Shown: positions 8,223 through 17,531, numbered from the stretch's first letter. The stretch: 64,000 nt of DNA from JAUQQI01 sp040289115 (GCA_040289115.1 PSKS01000004.1:41177-105176); one strand, 5' to 3'. A program made the numbers and translations. Notes: generated from the letters alone by a model not told the origin.

Positions 8223-10418
8223 ATGTCCCACCGAGACGTCCCCTGGCTGGCCACTTTAGCCTTCATCCTGCTGGGTACGGTTTACGGGGCGCTGGTTCCC
8301 CTCTATGAATCCCCGGACGAGCCCCAGCATATCGCCCTGGTGGCCCACCTGGCCGAGGCCTGGTCCTGGCCCCGGCAACAGCCGGGAATGGTTACCCCCT
8401 GGCTTCAGGAGGCAAGCCAGCCGCCCCTCTACTACGGGCTCCTGGCTGGGCTCACCCGCTTATTTGGGTGGCCCACCGACGACCTGGAGAAAACCTTCCG
8501 GCCGAACCCCTTTGCCCGGCCCGGCGACCTTTCGGCCGAGGCCAACAAGAACGTTGCCCTCCACGGACCTCGGGAAAGCTTTCCCTGGTCGGGGCCGGTC
8601 CTGACGGTCCACCTCTGGCGGGAGGTATCCCTCCTGCTGGCGGCCGCCACCATCCCCGCCCTCTACGGTTTGGGCCGTACCCTCTTTCCGCACCGGCCAA
8701 CTTGGGCACTAGGGGCAGTCCTGCTGGCCGTGTTCAACCCGGCCTTTGTCTTCAACATGGCCCGGGTGAGCAACGACGCCCTCGTAGTTCCCCTGGCTAC
8801 CTGGGGCCTCTGGATTCTGGCCCGGTTAGGGTCCCGGAAGGACCCGGCCTGGGGCCTCGCCGCGGCTGCCGGCATCCTGGCGGGCCTAGCCGGCCTGGCC
8901 AAGCTGAGCGGCCTGGTCCTGCTGCCCGCGGCCGCCCTGGTGGTACTGATTCGGGCCATCCACTACCGCCGGTCACCGCAGGAGGCCCTCCTGGAGGGAA
9001 TTTGTTTGCTCGCCCCGGTCGCCTTGGTCTGCGGCTGGTGGTTCTGGCAGAACTTTAGCTTTTACGGCGACCCAACGGGCCTTAACGTTATGGTCGAGGT
9101 GGCCGGACCCCGCCGGGAAAGCTCGGGGCTTTGGGTCGAACTCCGGGGAACGGTTTGGTCCTACTGGGCCCTATTCGGCTGGATGAATCTGGGGCCCGAG
9201 CCCGCCGTTTTGCATCTGCTGGAAGTTGCCACGTTCCTGGGCCTGGGGGCGGCCGCGGTTTTCACAATCCGAAGGTCCAGTCGGGCCGACCCTGGGCTTT
9301 TCGGCGGCCTCAGCCTGCTCTGGGTCTATGTGGGCCTGTTGGTTGCCGCCTTCATCCGGTGGACCAGCCTTACACCCGCCTCAGACGGCCGGCTCCTTTA
9401 CCCGGCGGTGGGGCCTGTGGCCCTTCTGCTGTTTATCGGCTGGGAGGCCTTTACCGGCCGCTGGCTCCTGACCCGGCCCATCCCCTGGCTGCTGGTTGCT
9501 GGGCTGGGTCTGCTGACCGTGACAGCCCCCTTTAGGTACATCCTTCCGGCCTACGCTGGTCCCGAACCCACTGAGACGGTGCCCGCCGGTGCCAGGCCGG
9601 TGAACGCCACCTTCGGGAATCACCTTCGGCTCATCGCCTACGAGCCAGGCGCGGCCGGTCCGGGCGAGTCCCTGCGGCTTACCCTTTACTGGGAGTGCCT
9701 GACGCCCACGGCCGAGCCCTGGGCCCTCTTCTTCCACCAGGTTGGGGATGCCGGCGGGGCGGCCGTGCCCAACCTGGATACCTTCCCCGGCCGGGGCCTG
9801 ATGTCCACTACCGACTGCCGGCCCGGGTATCGTTTTGCCGACCGCTACGCCTTTCGCATCACTGGGGTCCCGGAGGGAACGGTTGTGGTCAGGCTGCGGG
9901 TTGGGCTTCGGGTTCCGCCGGTTGGGGGCGAGGCCGTGCCCGTTACCGGGCCAGCGGGCAGGCCCCTTGAGGCCCTCGTTATCGAGGCCGGTAAGGTTCG
10001 GGGGTGGGGCGGGGCGGGGGGAACCACCCAGGGCCCGGCCCTTGGGCCCCTCCGGCTGAAAGACTTCGACCTTCCGAAAGCCGCCCGGGCGGGGGAAACG
10101 CTGCCGGTCAGAACCGTCTGGGAGGTTGCCGGGCCGACTGCCGACGACTGGCGGTTCTTCGTCCATCTGGGGGACCCGACCAGGCCGCCCCTGGCCCAGG
10201 CCGACGGGCCCCCGGCCAATGGGAACTTCCCGGCCCAGTGGTGGGAGGTCGGGGATATCCTGGTGGACCGGCGGGAAATCCCCCTGCCCCCAGATTTACC
10301 CCAGGGCCGATACCCGGTCACCGTCGGCCTTTACCGGCCCGACGGCGTGCGGGCAACCGCCGAGGGCTCCGGCTTATCTTACATTCGCCTCGGAGAGGTC
10401 GAAGTTGCGGGTTATTGA
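8223..10418 (+). CDS. GT39-like membrane glycosyltransferase with two extracellular beta modules
   Basis: 731 residues from ATG 8223, which has AAGGGG 7 bases upstream. A GTG at 8217 is too close to that site. The first loop carries ESPDEPQHIALVAHLAE, the acidic first-loop motif of GT-C enzymes, followed by ASQPPLYYGLLA and about ten more helices up to residue 440. Two beta-rich modules follow (about 460-580 and 608-730), the second ending in LPPDLPQGRYPVTVGLY, very like the modules of the preceding protein. It lies 11 bases downstream of that gene. Probably both act on lipid-linked sugars at the outer face of the membrane. The specific reaction cannot be read from the sequence. Confidence 0.82.
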   Translation: MSHRDVPWLATLAFILLGTVYGALVPLYESPDEPQHIALVAHLAEAWSWPRQQPGMVTPWLQEASQPPLYYGLLAGLTRLFGWPTDDLEKTFRPNPFARPGDLSAEANKNVALHGPRESFPWSGPVLTVHLWREVSLLLAAATIPALYGLGRTLFPHRPTWALGAVLLAVFNPAFVFNMARVSNDALVVPLATWGLWILARLGSRKDPAWGLAAAAGILAGLAGLAKLSGLVLLPAAALVVLIRAIHYRRSPQEALLEGICLLAPVALVCGWWFWQNFSFYGDPTGLNVMVEVAGPRRESSGLWVELRGTVWSYWALFGWMNLGPEPAVLHLLEVATFLGLGAAAVFTIRRSSRADPGLFGGLSLLWVYVGLLVAAFIRWTSLTPASDGRLLYPAVGPVALLLFIGWEAFTGRWLLTRPIPWLLVAGLGLLTVTAPFRYILPAYAGPEPTETVPAGARPVNATFGNHLRLIAYEPGAAGPGESLRLTLYWECLTPTAEPWALFFHQVGDAGGAAVPNLDTFPGRGLMSTTDCRPGYRFADRYAFRITGVPEGTVVVRLRVGLRVPPVGGEAVPVTGPAGRPLEALVIEAGKVRGWGGAGGTTQGPALGPLRLKDFDLPKAARAGETLPVRTVWEVAGPTADDWRFFVHLGDPTRPPLAQADGPPANGNFPAQWWEVGDILVDRREIPLPPDLPQGRYPVTVGLYRPDGVRATAEGSGLSYIRLGEVEVAGY

Positions 10419-10443
10419 CAGGGCCGGTCGGCAGTTGTAACCT
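10415..10443 (+). promoter_or_regulatory. Candidate promoter for dnaX
   Basis: A perfect TTGACA at 10415-10420 overlaps the stop codon of the upstream glycosyltransferase gene. After 17 bases comes TAACCT (10438-10443), a poor -10 with three of six matches. The dnaX ATG is 11 bases further on, which would leave a leader of only a few bases. The -35 match is strong, the -10 is not. Confidence 0.4.
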
Positions 10444-10454
10444 CTAGGTACGGG

Positions 10455-12023
10455 ATGGTCTTATCGCAACCCCTTTACCGTCGCTGGCGCTCACAAACCT
10501 TCGCCGAGGTGGTCGGCCAGGACCACGTCACCCGGACCCTGCGCAACAGCGTCCGCTCGGGCCGGCTTCACCACGCCTACCTTTTTGCCGGACCCAGGGG
10601 CACCGGGAAGACTTCCACCGGTCGGATCCTGGCCAAGGCTGTGAACTGCCTGGAACTGAGCCCCCAGGGCGAGCCCTGCAACCGCTGCCGCATCTGCGTC
10701 GAGATGAACGAGGGCCGCTCCCTGGACCTCATCGAAATCGATGCCGCCAGCAACCGCAAGATCGAGCACATCCGGGACCTCCGGGAGGCCGTAAGGCTTG
10801 CCCCTGTTACGGCCCGCTACAAGGTCTACATTATCGATGAGGTCCACATGCTCACCAACGAGGCAGCCAATGCCCTCCTTAAAACCCTGGAAGAGCCGCC
10901 CCCGCAGGTTATCTTTGTCCTGGCCACCACCGAGCTCCATCGGGTTCCGGCCACCATCGCCTCCAGGTGCCAGCGGTTTCTCTTCCGCCGGATACCCCCG
11001 GCGGCAGCCCGGGCCCGGCTCGAGGCCATCTGCTGGGCCGAAGATATCCGGATAAGCCCTCAGACCCTGGACCTCATCATCAACCTATCCGGGGGAAGCC
11101 TCCGGGATGCCGAAAACCTGCTGGACCAACTGGTGGCCCACTTTGGAACCGAGGTCGACCACGAAGCTGCCCGCGAGCTTCTGGGCCACGTCGAGGACGC
11201 CCGGGCCTTGGAGCTCGTTCAGGCCCTCTTTGCCGGCGACGTTCCCCAGGCCATCCGGCTAGTCAATGCCGTCCGGGAGGATGGCTACGACCTGCGTCAG
11301 TTTAATCGGGAGGTGGTGGGGCATCTGCGGTCGATGCTCCTGCTGGCCTATGGCCTGGACGACGAGGTGGAGGCCGGCCCGGCCACTGTGGAGGTTCTGC
11401 GCCCCCTGGCGGGGACCGTCGAGCCGGCAACGCTGGCGGGGCTAATCAAGGCCTTTAATGCCGTCAACTTCGGGGCCGACCCCGGCTGGCCCCTGCCCTT
11501 GGAGCTGGCCATCGTTGAGGCCGGCCGGCTTTTTAAGGTTCCGGCTCGGGACGAAACCACCTCAGTTCCCGCCCCAGTCACCGTCCGCCCCGGCGACGGG
11601 CCCACTTCAGCGCTTGCGGAGACCGAACGCCCGGCGGAGTCGGTAAAGATGCCGGAGGCCCCCACTTTGCCGGCGGCTGACCTTCCGGCCGACTTTAAGG
11701 GCCGCCTCACCGAGGCCCTCCGAAGCCGGGGTGGGGAGGGCCGGAAGGTTGCGGGCCTACTGGACTGGTGCGAGGAGGTGGATGTTGACGGCGACCGGCT
11801 GGTGTTTGTCTTTTCGAACCGGCTCTTCCGGGATAAGGCCGCAGACCCCGTCAACCGGCGGGTCCTGGACCAGGCGGTCCGTAAGCTCACCGGCCGCCGC
11901 TACGAGCTTGAATTCGACCTCCGGACCGAGGACCGAACCTCCAGGCTAGAACGGGCCAAGGCCGACCCGGTGGTCCGGTTCCTGGAGGAGGAGTTCGGCG
12001 GGGAAGTTCTGGACGTAAGATAA
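10455..12023 (+). CDS. dnaX: DNA polymerase III subunit gamma/tau
   Basis: 522 residues. The AAA+ clamp-loader module is complete: Walker A GPRGTGKTS (46-54), four zinc-binding cysteines (Cys65, 75, 78, 81), Walker B as DEVHML, and the SRC motif in IASRCQRF. The DNA_pol3_gamma3 domain follows, and a C-terminal tau-like region after a Pro/Thr-rich linker around 360-410. It loads the beta clamp at the replication fork. No A-rich slippery site for a programmed frameshift is apparent, so only the long form is expected. It heads the common dnaX-ybaB-recR-recO cluster. Confidence 0.97.
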   Translation: MVLSQPLYRRWRSQTFAEVVGQDHVTRTLRNSVRSGRLHHAYLFAGPRGTGKTSTGRILAKAVNCLELSPQGEPCNRCRICVEMNEGRSLDLIEIDAASNRKIEHIRDLREAVRLAPVTARYKVYIIDEVHMLTNEAANALLKTLEEPPPQVIFVLATTELHRVPATIASRCQRFLFRRIPPAAARARLEAICWAEDIRISPQTLDLIINLSGGSLRDAENLLDQLVAHFGTEVDHEAARELLGHVEDARALELVQALFAGDVPQAIRLVNAVREDGYDLRQFNREVVGHLRSMLLLAYGLDDEVEAGPATVEVLRPLAGTVEPATLAGLIKAFNAVNFGADPGWPLPLELAIVEAGRLFKVPARDETTSVPAPVTVRPGDGPTSALAETERPAESVKMPEAPTLPAADLPADFKGRLTEALRSRGGEGRKVAGLLDWCEEVDVDGDRLVFVFSNRLFRDKAADPVNRRVLDQAVRKLTGRRYELEFDLRTEDRTSRLERAKADPVVRFLEEEFGGEVLDVR

Positions 12024-12038
12024 GCGTGGGGGAAAGTT

Positions 12039-12362
12039 ATGTTTGACCCGAAGCTGTTTAAAAAGGCCCAGCAGGAAGCCCTAAAACTTCAGGAGCGGCT
12101 CAAAAAGGCCCAGGAGCAGTTGGCCCAGGAGGAACTTGAGGCCACCGCCGGGGGCGGGGCGGTGCGGGTCGTGATAACCGGCGACCTCACGGTAAAATCT
12201 ATACGGATAGACCCCGAGATCGTCGACCCGAACGACGTCGAGGGCCTGGAAGACCTGATTCTGGCCGCCGTAAACCAGGCCATCGAGAAGGCCCAGGCCC
12301 TGGCGGCGGAGCGCCTGGGGAGCGTAACGGGGAATTTTAAAATTCCGGGGCTGGGATTTTAA
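12039..12362 (+). CDS. ybaB: YbaB/EbfC family nucleoid-associated protein
   Basis: A 107-residue small DNA-binding protein. An N-terminal alpha-helix (LFKKAQQEALKLQERLKKAQ) precedes the beta-hairpin core with GGGAVRVVITGDLTVKSIRIDPEIVD and the C-terminal helix, matching YbaB dimers. The position between dnaX and recR is the classic one. It ends exactly one base before the recR GTG, with the stop and start adjacent. Confidence 0.95.
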   Translation: MFDPKLFKKAQQEALKLQERLKKAQEQLAQEELEATAGGGAVRVVITGDLTVKSIRIDPEIVDPNDVEGLEDLILAAVNQAIEKAQALAAERLGSVTGNFKIPGLGF

Positions 12363-12977
12363 GTGGACCTGAGTACTGTCCCCGTCGCCGAGCCGGTTAG
12401 CCGGCTCATTGCCGAGCTGGAAAAGCTGCCCGGTATCGGGCCCAAGACCGCCCAGCGGCTGACTTATTACATCCTCCGCCAGCCCGAAGTGGAGGTCCGG
12501 AGTCTGGCCCAGGCCCTCCTGGACGTGAAGACCCGGGTGCGGTTCTGCGCCGAGTGCTTCAACATCTCCGAAGACGACCTCTGCCCCATCTGCCGCTCAC
12601 CGGACCGGGACCGCGCGGTCATCTGCGTGATGGAGGAGCCCCTGCATGTCCTGGCCCTGGAGCGGACGGGCAAATACCGGGGGCTCTACCACGTCCTCCA
12701 CGGGGTGATCTCCCCCCTTAATGGTGTCCTGCCGGAAAACCTCAAGATCGCTGAGCTCATCGAGCGGGTTCAGCGGCACCCGGTTCGGGAGGTCATCCTG
12801 GCCACAAACCCCAACCTGGAAGGGGATACGACGGCAAGCTATATCTTCAAACTGCTTGCCCCCCTCGGCGTAAAGGTGAGCCGGCTGGCCCGGGGCCTGC
12901 CCTCCGGCGGCGAGCTCGACTACGCCGATGAACGAACAATGGTCGAGGCCCTCGACGGCCGCCGACCCCTCAATTGA
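12363..12977 (+). CDS. recR: Recombination mediator protein RecR
   Basis: 204 residues, the usual length. It has the helix-hairpin-helix (KLPGIGPKTAQRLTYYIL, about residues 18-35), the C4 zinc finger (CAECFN...CPICRSPDRD, about 61-80), and the Toprim domain (VMEEP, GKYRGLYHVLHGVISPLNG). It loads RecA onto SSB-coated gaps together with RecO, encoded next. The GTG start at 12363 directly abuts the ybaB stop. Confidence 0.97.
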   Translation: MDLSTVPVAEPVSRLIAELEKLPGIGPKTAQRLTYYILRQPEVEVRSLAQALLDVKTRVRFCAECFNISEDDLCPICRSPDRDRAVICVMEEPLHVLALERTGKYRGLYHVLHGVISPLNGVLPENLKIAELIERVQRHPVREVILATNPNLEGDTTASYIFKLLAPLGVKVSRLARGLPSGGELDYADERTMVEALDGRRPLN

Positions 12978-12989
12978 GCCCCCGAATCG

Positions 12990-13754
12990 ATGACCCGCTT
13001 CCACGTCTACCACACCGAAGCGGTTATCCTGCGGCGGCTCGACCTCGGCGAGGCCGACCGGGTCATCGTCATCTTTACCCCGGGCCGGGGCAAGGTTGAA
13101 ACCATCGCCAAGGGCGTCCGCCGGATCACCAGCCGCCGGGCCGGCCACTTAGAACCCCTCACCCGGGCCAGGCTTCTTCTGGCCCAGGGCCGTCAGCTGG
13201 ACGTCATCACCCAGGCCGAGGCCTTAGACCTTTTTCCCAACCTGCGCGCCGACCTGGGGCGGACGGCCGCGGGCTTCTACCTGGCCGAGCTGGTGGACCG
13301 GTTTACCGAGCCACAGCAGCCGAACCCCGGCCTCTACCGCCACCTGGTGGAAGGCTTAAAACTTCTCGACCTGGGCCAGGACCCCGACCTGGTCCGCCGC
13401 TACTTCGAGCTCCGCCTCCTGGACGCGGCGGGCTTCCGCCCGGAGCTTCACCGTTGCCTGGAGTGCGGCCGGGAGCTCAAGCCCACCGCCAACTACTTTT
13501 CTCCGGCCAGCGGGGGAGTCCTCTGCCCCGACTGCGGGGGCCGGAATCGTCCGGTAAGCGTCGCCGCCCTTAAGGTCCTACGGTTCATCCAGTCGGCGCC
13601 GGCCTACGACCAGGTCGCCCGCCTCCGGGTTCGGCCCGGCCTCATGCGGGAGCTGGAGCTTTTGCTCCGGGACTATCTGAGGTTCCTCCTGGAGCGGGAC
13701 CTTAAATCCGCCGCCTTCCTCGACGGCCTGCGCCAGCTCTCGGCCGGAGGCTGA
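12990..13754 (+). CDS. recO: DNA repair protein RecO
   Basis: 254 residues. An N-terminal OB fold (YHTEAVILRRLDLGEADRVI) is followed by the alpha-helical part and a zinc-binding site CLECGRE...CPDCGG (about residues 151-190), as in Gram-positive-type RecO. It anneals complementary strands and works with RecR, encoded 12 bases upstream. Cotranscription with dnaX-ybaB-recR is likely. Confidence 0.96.
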   Translation: MTRFHVYHTEAVILRRLDLGEADRVIVIFTPGRGKVETIAKGVRRITSRRAGHLEPLTRARLLLAQGRQLDVITQAEALDLFPNLRADLGRTAAGFYLAELVDRFTEPQQPNPGLYRHLVEGLKLLDLGQDPDLVRRYFELRLLDAAGFRPELHRCLECGRELKPTANYFSPASGGVLCPDCGGRNRPVSVAALKVLRFIQSAPAYDQVARLRVRPGLMRELELLLRDYLRFLLERDLKSAAFLDGLRQLSAGG

Positions 13755-13761
13755 GCCGGGG

Positions 13762-14895
13762 GTGGGAACGCCGTGGCGGGTTCTGATTACCGGCGGGGCC
13801 GGCTTCATCGGTTCCCACCTGGTCGATGAGCTGGTGGCCGCCGGCTACGAGGTGACGGTCATCGACTCCCTCGAGCCCCAGGTCCACGGCCCCAACCGCA
13901 CCCCACCACCCTACCTTAACCCGAAGGCCCGCACCGTCTGGGCCGACCTGGCCACCGAGCCGGATGTGCTGGACCGGCTGCTGCCCGAAGTCGACGCCGT
14001 GGTGCACCTGGCCGCCCTGGTGGGGGTCGGCCAGTCCATGTATGAGGTCGCCCGCTACGTCCGGACCAACACCCTGGGCACGGCGACCCTCTTGGAAAAG
14101 CTTATCCGGCAGCGGGACCGGATAAGGAAACTGGTGGTGGCCAGCTCCATGGCCGTCTACGGTGAGGGAGCTTACGTCTGTCCTAACTGCGGCCCGGTCT
14201 ATCCCCCGGGCCGGACGGAGGCCCAGCTGGCGGCCCGGGACTGGGAGATTCGATGTCCCGCCTGCGCCGCCGTTCTGGAACCCCGGCCCACCCCCGAAGA
14301 CAAGCCGTTAAGGCCCGAGTCGGTCTACGCCGTAACCAAGCGGGACCAGGAGGAGCTGGCCCTTACGGTAGGCCGGGCCTACCGGATACCCACCGTCGCC
14401 TTGAGGTTTTTCAACGTTTACGGGCCCCGCCAAGCCCTAAGCAACCCCTACACGGGGGTTGCGGCCATCTTCTCGGCCCGGCTGCTTAACGGTCGCGCCC
14501 CGGTCGTCTACGAGGACGGCCGCCAGACTCGGGATTTCGTCCACGTTCGGGACGTGGTCAGGGCCTGCCGGCTTGCCCTAGAAAGGGACGGGGCCGATTA
14601 CGAGGCCGTAAACGTGGGGACCGGCAGGCCTATTTCGGTCCTGGAGGTGGCCTCGACCTTGGCCTGGGCCCTGGGCCGGCCGCTGAAGGCCGAAATCACC
14701 GGCCGCTACCGGGCAGGGGATATCCGCCACTGCTACGCCGACATTACCAGGGCCCGCCGGCTTCTCGGTTACGAGCCCGAGGTGACCTTCGAGGCGGGGA
14801 TGGCTGAGCTTGCCGCCTGGGTCACCACCCAGGCGGCCCAGGACCGCTGGGCCGAGGCGGCCGCCGAACTGGAACGTCAGGGGCTCACCCGATGA
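13762..14895 (+). CDS. NAD-dependent sugar-nucleotide epimerase/dehydratase with zinc knuckle
   Basis: A 377-residue extended short-chain dehydrogenase. It has the NAD motif ITGGAGFIGSHL (9-20), SSMAVYG, and the catalytic pair Tyr189/Lys193 in SVYAVTKRDQEE. An insertion between residues 138 and 170 carries Cys140-x2-Cys143 and Cys165-x2-Cys168, a probable zinc knuckle. This insertion is remembered from proteins annotated as dTDP-L-rhamnose 4-epimerase, so such a role is possible. It should make an activated sugar in the cytoplasm, perhaps for the membrane glycosyltransferases upstream. GTG start at 13762, 7 bases after recO. Confidence 0.92.
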   Translation: MGTPWRVLITGGAGFIGSHLVDELVAAGYEVTVIDSLEPQVHGPNRTPPPYLNPKARTVWADLATEPDVLDRLLPEVDAVVHLAALVGVGQSMYEVARYVRTNTLGTATLLEKLIRQRDRIRKLVVASSMAVYGEGAYVCPNCGPVYPPGRTEAQLAARDWEIRCPACAAVLEPRPTPEDKPLRPESVYAVTKRDQEELALTVGRAYRIPTVALRFFNVYGPRQALSNPYTGVAAIFSARLLNGRAPVVYEDGRQTRDFVHVRDVVRACRLALERDGADYEAVNVGTGRPISVLEVASTLAWALGRPLKAEITGRYRAGDIRHCYADITRARRLLGYEPEVTFEAGMAELAAWVTTQAAQDRWAEAAAELERQGLTR

Positions 14896-15572
14896 TTCCT
14901 ATCTCCGACGAGGACATCCGCCGAAAGAAAATCTTTCCCCTCATTAACCTGGCCCTCATCGCCATCAATATCCTGGTCTTTTTCTACGAGGTCAGCCTGC
15001 CCACGGCCCGCCTTGAGGCCTTCATTTCAGCCTTTGGGGTTGTACCCTTTGAGATCGTCACCGGCCGGGACTTGCCCCCACCGGCACCGGGCCCGGTCTG
15101 GCTCACTCTCCTCACCGCCATGTTCATCCACGGGGGCCTGCTGCACATTGCCGGTAACATGCTCTACTTGTGGATCTTTGGGGATAACGTCGAGGACGCC
15201 ATGGGCCACACCAGGTATTTAATTTTTTACCTGCTATGCGGGGTAATCGCCAGCCTGTCCCAGGTCCTCTCGGACCCCCTATCCCGGGTTCCGAGCATTG
15301 GGGCCAGCGGGGCCATTGCCGGGGTGCTGGGGGCCTACATGGTGATGTTTCCCCAGGCCCGCATCCGGACCCTGCTCTTCATCGGGCCCTTCTTTACCCT
15401 GGGTCGGGTACCGGCCCTGCTGGTGATCGGCCTCTGGGCCGTTATCCAGTTCTTTTCCGGAATCGCCTCGCTGGGCGTGCCGACCCAGCAGACCGGGGGC
15501 GTGGCCTACTTTGCCCACATCGGCGGGTTCGTGGCCGGGGTCGTCTTAGTCTGGTTTTTCCGCCGCCGTTAA
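14892..15572 (+). CDS. Rhomboid family intramembrane serine protease
   Basis: 226 residues with six or seven membrane helices, starting in an ATGA overlap with the epimerase. The catalytic dyad is visible: Ser139 in GASGAIAGVLGAY and His209 in AHIGGFVAG. The HGGLLHIAGNMLYLWIFGDNVE segment around residues 75-100 is the conserved helix-2 region. It cleaves transmembrane substrates within the bilayer; the substrate is unknown. Confidence 0.94.
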   Translation: MIPISDEDIRRKKIFPLINLALIAINILVFFYEVSLPTARLEAFISAFGVVPFEIVTGRDLPPPAPGPVWLTLLTAMFIHGGLLHIAGNMLYLWIFGDNVEDAMGHTRYLIFYLLCGVIASLSQVLSDPLSRVPSIGASGAIAGVLGAYMVMFPQARIRTLLFIGPFFTLGRVPALLVIGLWAVIQFFSGIASLGVPTQQTGGVAYFAHIGGFVAGVVLVWFFRRR

Positions 15573-15578
15573 AGGGCC

Positions 15579-16511
15579 TCAGTCGGTTTCGGGGGCCGGC
15601 AGGAGCCGCTGACTCTCCGGACCGGTTAGGAACTCGTAGAACCGGGCGGCCAGGGGCGAGAGGGGCACGGTCCGGCTCCGACCGAGGAAAACCGGCTGGC
15701 GCACGGTCAGGTCGCTGAACCGCAGCACCTTAAACTGGACCTTAAGCTCTCGCGCCGCCGAGGCCGGCAGGATGGCCGCCACCAGCTCGACAGTCAGACT
15801 GGCGACGGCCGCCTGCAGGCTGCCGGTTTCCAGCCAGACCTGGTCGGCCGAAAGCCCAAGCCCCCGCCGGTGGAGGGCCGCTTCTAGGGCCAGACGGGTC
15901 CCCAGGCCCGGGCCGGGCAGGACCAGGCGGGTCTCCTGCAGGTCGGCAGCTTCCAGCCAACGGCGTTTGGCCCAGGGATGCCGGTCGGAAACGACCGCTA
16001 CCAGCTCCTCCTGGAAGAGCAGGTCCAAGTCCAGCTGTCGTCCGCCCAGTTGCTGGCCCAGAAAGGCCAGGTCCAGCTCCCCCCGGTTTAGCATGCCGGC
16101 CAGGGTCGACGCGTCCCCGGTAACCATCTGGAAACAAAGGTTCGGGGATTGGCCCCGGAAGCCGGTCAGAACTCGGGGCAAGAAGACCTCGGCCGAGATA
16201 ACCCCGACCCCAACCTTAAGGGCCCCACCAACCCGGCCCCGCAGGGCTTCTAGGTGGGTGTGGTAGCGTTCGGCGTGGGCCAGGAGCTCCCGGGTTGGAC
16301 CGATGAGGGCCTCGGCCGCGGCGGTGGGGACCCGCCGCCCCCCCTGTCGGTAAAAGAGCTTAAAGCCGAGCTTGCGCTCCAACCCCCGGATTTGCTGGTA
16401 GACGGCCGCCTGGCTTAAATGTAGCCGCCCCGCAGCCCCACGAATGCTCCCGGTCTCAACCACCGCAAGGAAAATGTGCAGACGGTAGAGGTCCGGCACA
16501 TCCGGATACAC
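15579..16511 (-). CDS. LysR family transcriptional regulator
   Basis: 310 residues: N-terminal winged helix-turn-helix (LHIFLAVVETGSIRGAAGRLHLSQAAVYQQI, about 9-40), then a periplasmic-binding-protein-like effector domain (ALKVGVGVISAEVFLPRVL onward). It lies downstream of the polyprenyl synthase gene in the same orientation, 51 bases apart, and converges on the rhomboid gene with a 6-base gap. No divergently transcribed target gene, which is the usual hint for LysR proteins, is present, so its regulon is unknown. Confidence 0.93.
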   Translation of the reverse strand: MYPDVPDLYRLHIFLAVVETGSIRGAAGRLHLSQAAVYQQIRGLERKLGFKLFYRQGGRRVPTAAAEALIGPTRELLAHAERYHTHLEALRGRVGGALKVGVGVISAEVFLPRVLTGFRGQSPNLCFQMVTGDASTLAGMLNRGELDLAFLGQQLGGRQLDLDLLFQEELVAVVSDRHPWAKRRWLEAADLQETRLVLPGPGLGTRLALEAALHRRGLGLSADQVWLETGSLQAAVASLTVELVAAILPASAARELKVQFKVLRFSDLTVRQPVFLGRSRTVPLSPLAARFYEFLTGPESQRLLPAPETD

Positions 16512-16562
16512 CGATTCCTCCCCATCCGGTTATCTGGGCCCAACCCCGTGGCAGCGGTTAGG

Positions 16563-17531
16563 TTAACTGGACCGGCGGACCGTGAACTCGATGAGGGCTG
16601 CCAACATCTGCCGGGCGGGCTGGTCGGGCAAGTTTTCTAGGGCGGCCCTGGCGGCCCCGGCGAACTGCTCGGCCACGACGTAGGCGTCGGCCAGCACACC
16701 GCTGGACCGGATCTCTTCGGCCAGCTCGTCTACCTCGGCCGGAGTCACCCGACCCTCGAGGATCCGACGCAGGCGTCCATCTTCAGGGTACCGTTCCAGG
16801 TAAAGAATCGTGGGCAGGGTAAGGACCCCCTGAAGCAGGTCATTACGGGCGGGCTTACCCAGCTGTTCCTGGCTGGCGCTAAAGTCAAGGATATCATCCA
16901 CCACCTGAAAAGCCATACCTAGATTGTAGCCGTAGCCACGCAGGGCGTCAAGAGCCGGTTCCGGTGCCCCGCTTAGGATACCCCCGGATTCGGCCGCCGT
17001 CGCAAAAAGGGCGGCCGTCTTGCCCTCCACCCATTTAAAATAATCCTCCCGGCGGCTGTTAGGGTCCTTGGCACCGAAGGCCTGGCGCAGCTCCCCGGTG
17101 CAGATCACCATCAGCGTCCGGGCAAAGAGGGTCATGGCCCGCAGGTTTTCGGTGCTGGCCACGAGGTCGGCTGACTTAGCAAAAAGGTAATCCCCAACCA
17201 GCACGGCAGTTCCGGCGCTGGCCACGCTGTTTATCGTCGGCTGGCCCCGCCGAACCTCGGAGCGGTCCAGGACGTCGTCGTGGACCAGGGTGGCGGTGTG
17301 CAGAAGCTCCATCGCCGCGGCCATGGGTACCAGCTTGTCCAGCCGGTAGTCGAAAAGCTTTCCGGCTAGCAGGGTAATGCTGGGCCGGATCCGCTTGCCG
17401 CCGGGCCTCAGCACGTGGGCTACCAGCTGGGCCAGCAGGGGATAGTCCACCCGGGCCACCGCCTTGAGGGTTTCCTCCACCAGGGCGAGGCCATCGGCAA
17501 CGGCGGCGTGGATCTCCTCAAGTCCAGTCAA
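16563..17531 (-). CDS. Polyprenyl (prenyl) diphosphate synthase
   Basis: 322 residues from a TTG that overlaps the TGA of the upstream TatD gene (TTGA). The frame stays open upstream, but that extension overlaps tatD. Both aspartate motifs are seen: first DDVLD in LVHDDVLDRSE, second DDILD in QVVDDILDFS. The GGKRIRP segment near the N-terminus binds pyrophosphate. It condenses isopentenyl diphosphate onto allylic diphosphates to give a long chain for menaquinone or a polyprenyl lipid carrier. Product length cannot be told. Confidence 0.93.
   Translation of the reverse strand: MTGLEEIHAAVADGLALVEETLKAVARVDYPLLAQLVAHVLRPGGKRIRPSITLLAGKLFDYRLDKLVPMAAAMELLHTATLVHDDVLDRSEVRRGQPTINSVASAGTAVLVGDYLFAKSADLVASTENLRAMTLFARTLMVICTGELRQAFGAKDPNSRREDYFKWVEGKTAALFATAAESGGILSGAPEPALDALRGYGYNLGMAFQVVDDILDFSASQEQLGKPARNDLLQGVLTLPTILYLERYPEDGRLRRILEGRVTPAEVDELAEEIRSSGVLADAYVVAEQFAGAARAALENLPDQPARQMLAALIEFTVRRSS

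Noticed and set aside
10455..12023. Programmed frameshift in dnaX to make a short gamma form
   Set aside because: No A-AAA-AAG-like slippery run with a following stem was found; the TTTTTAA run near 11530 is not of that type.
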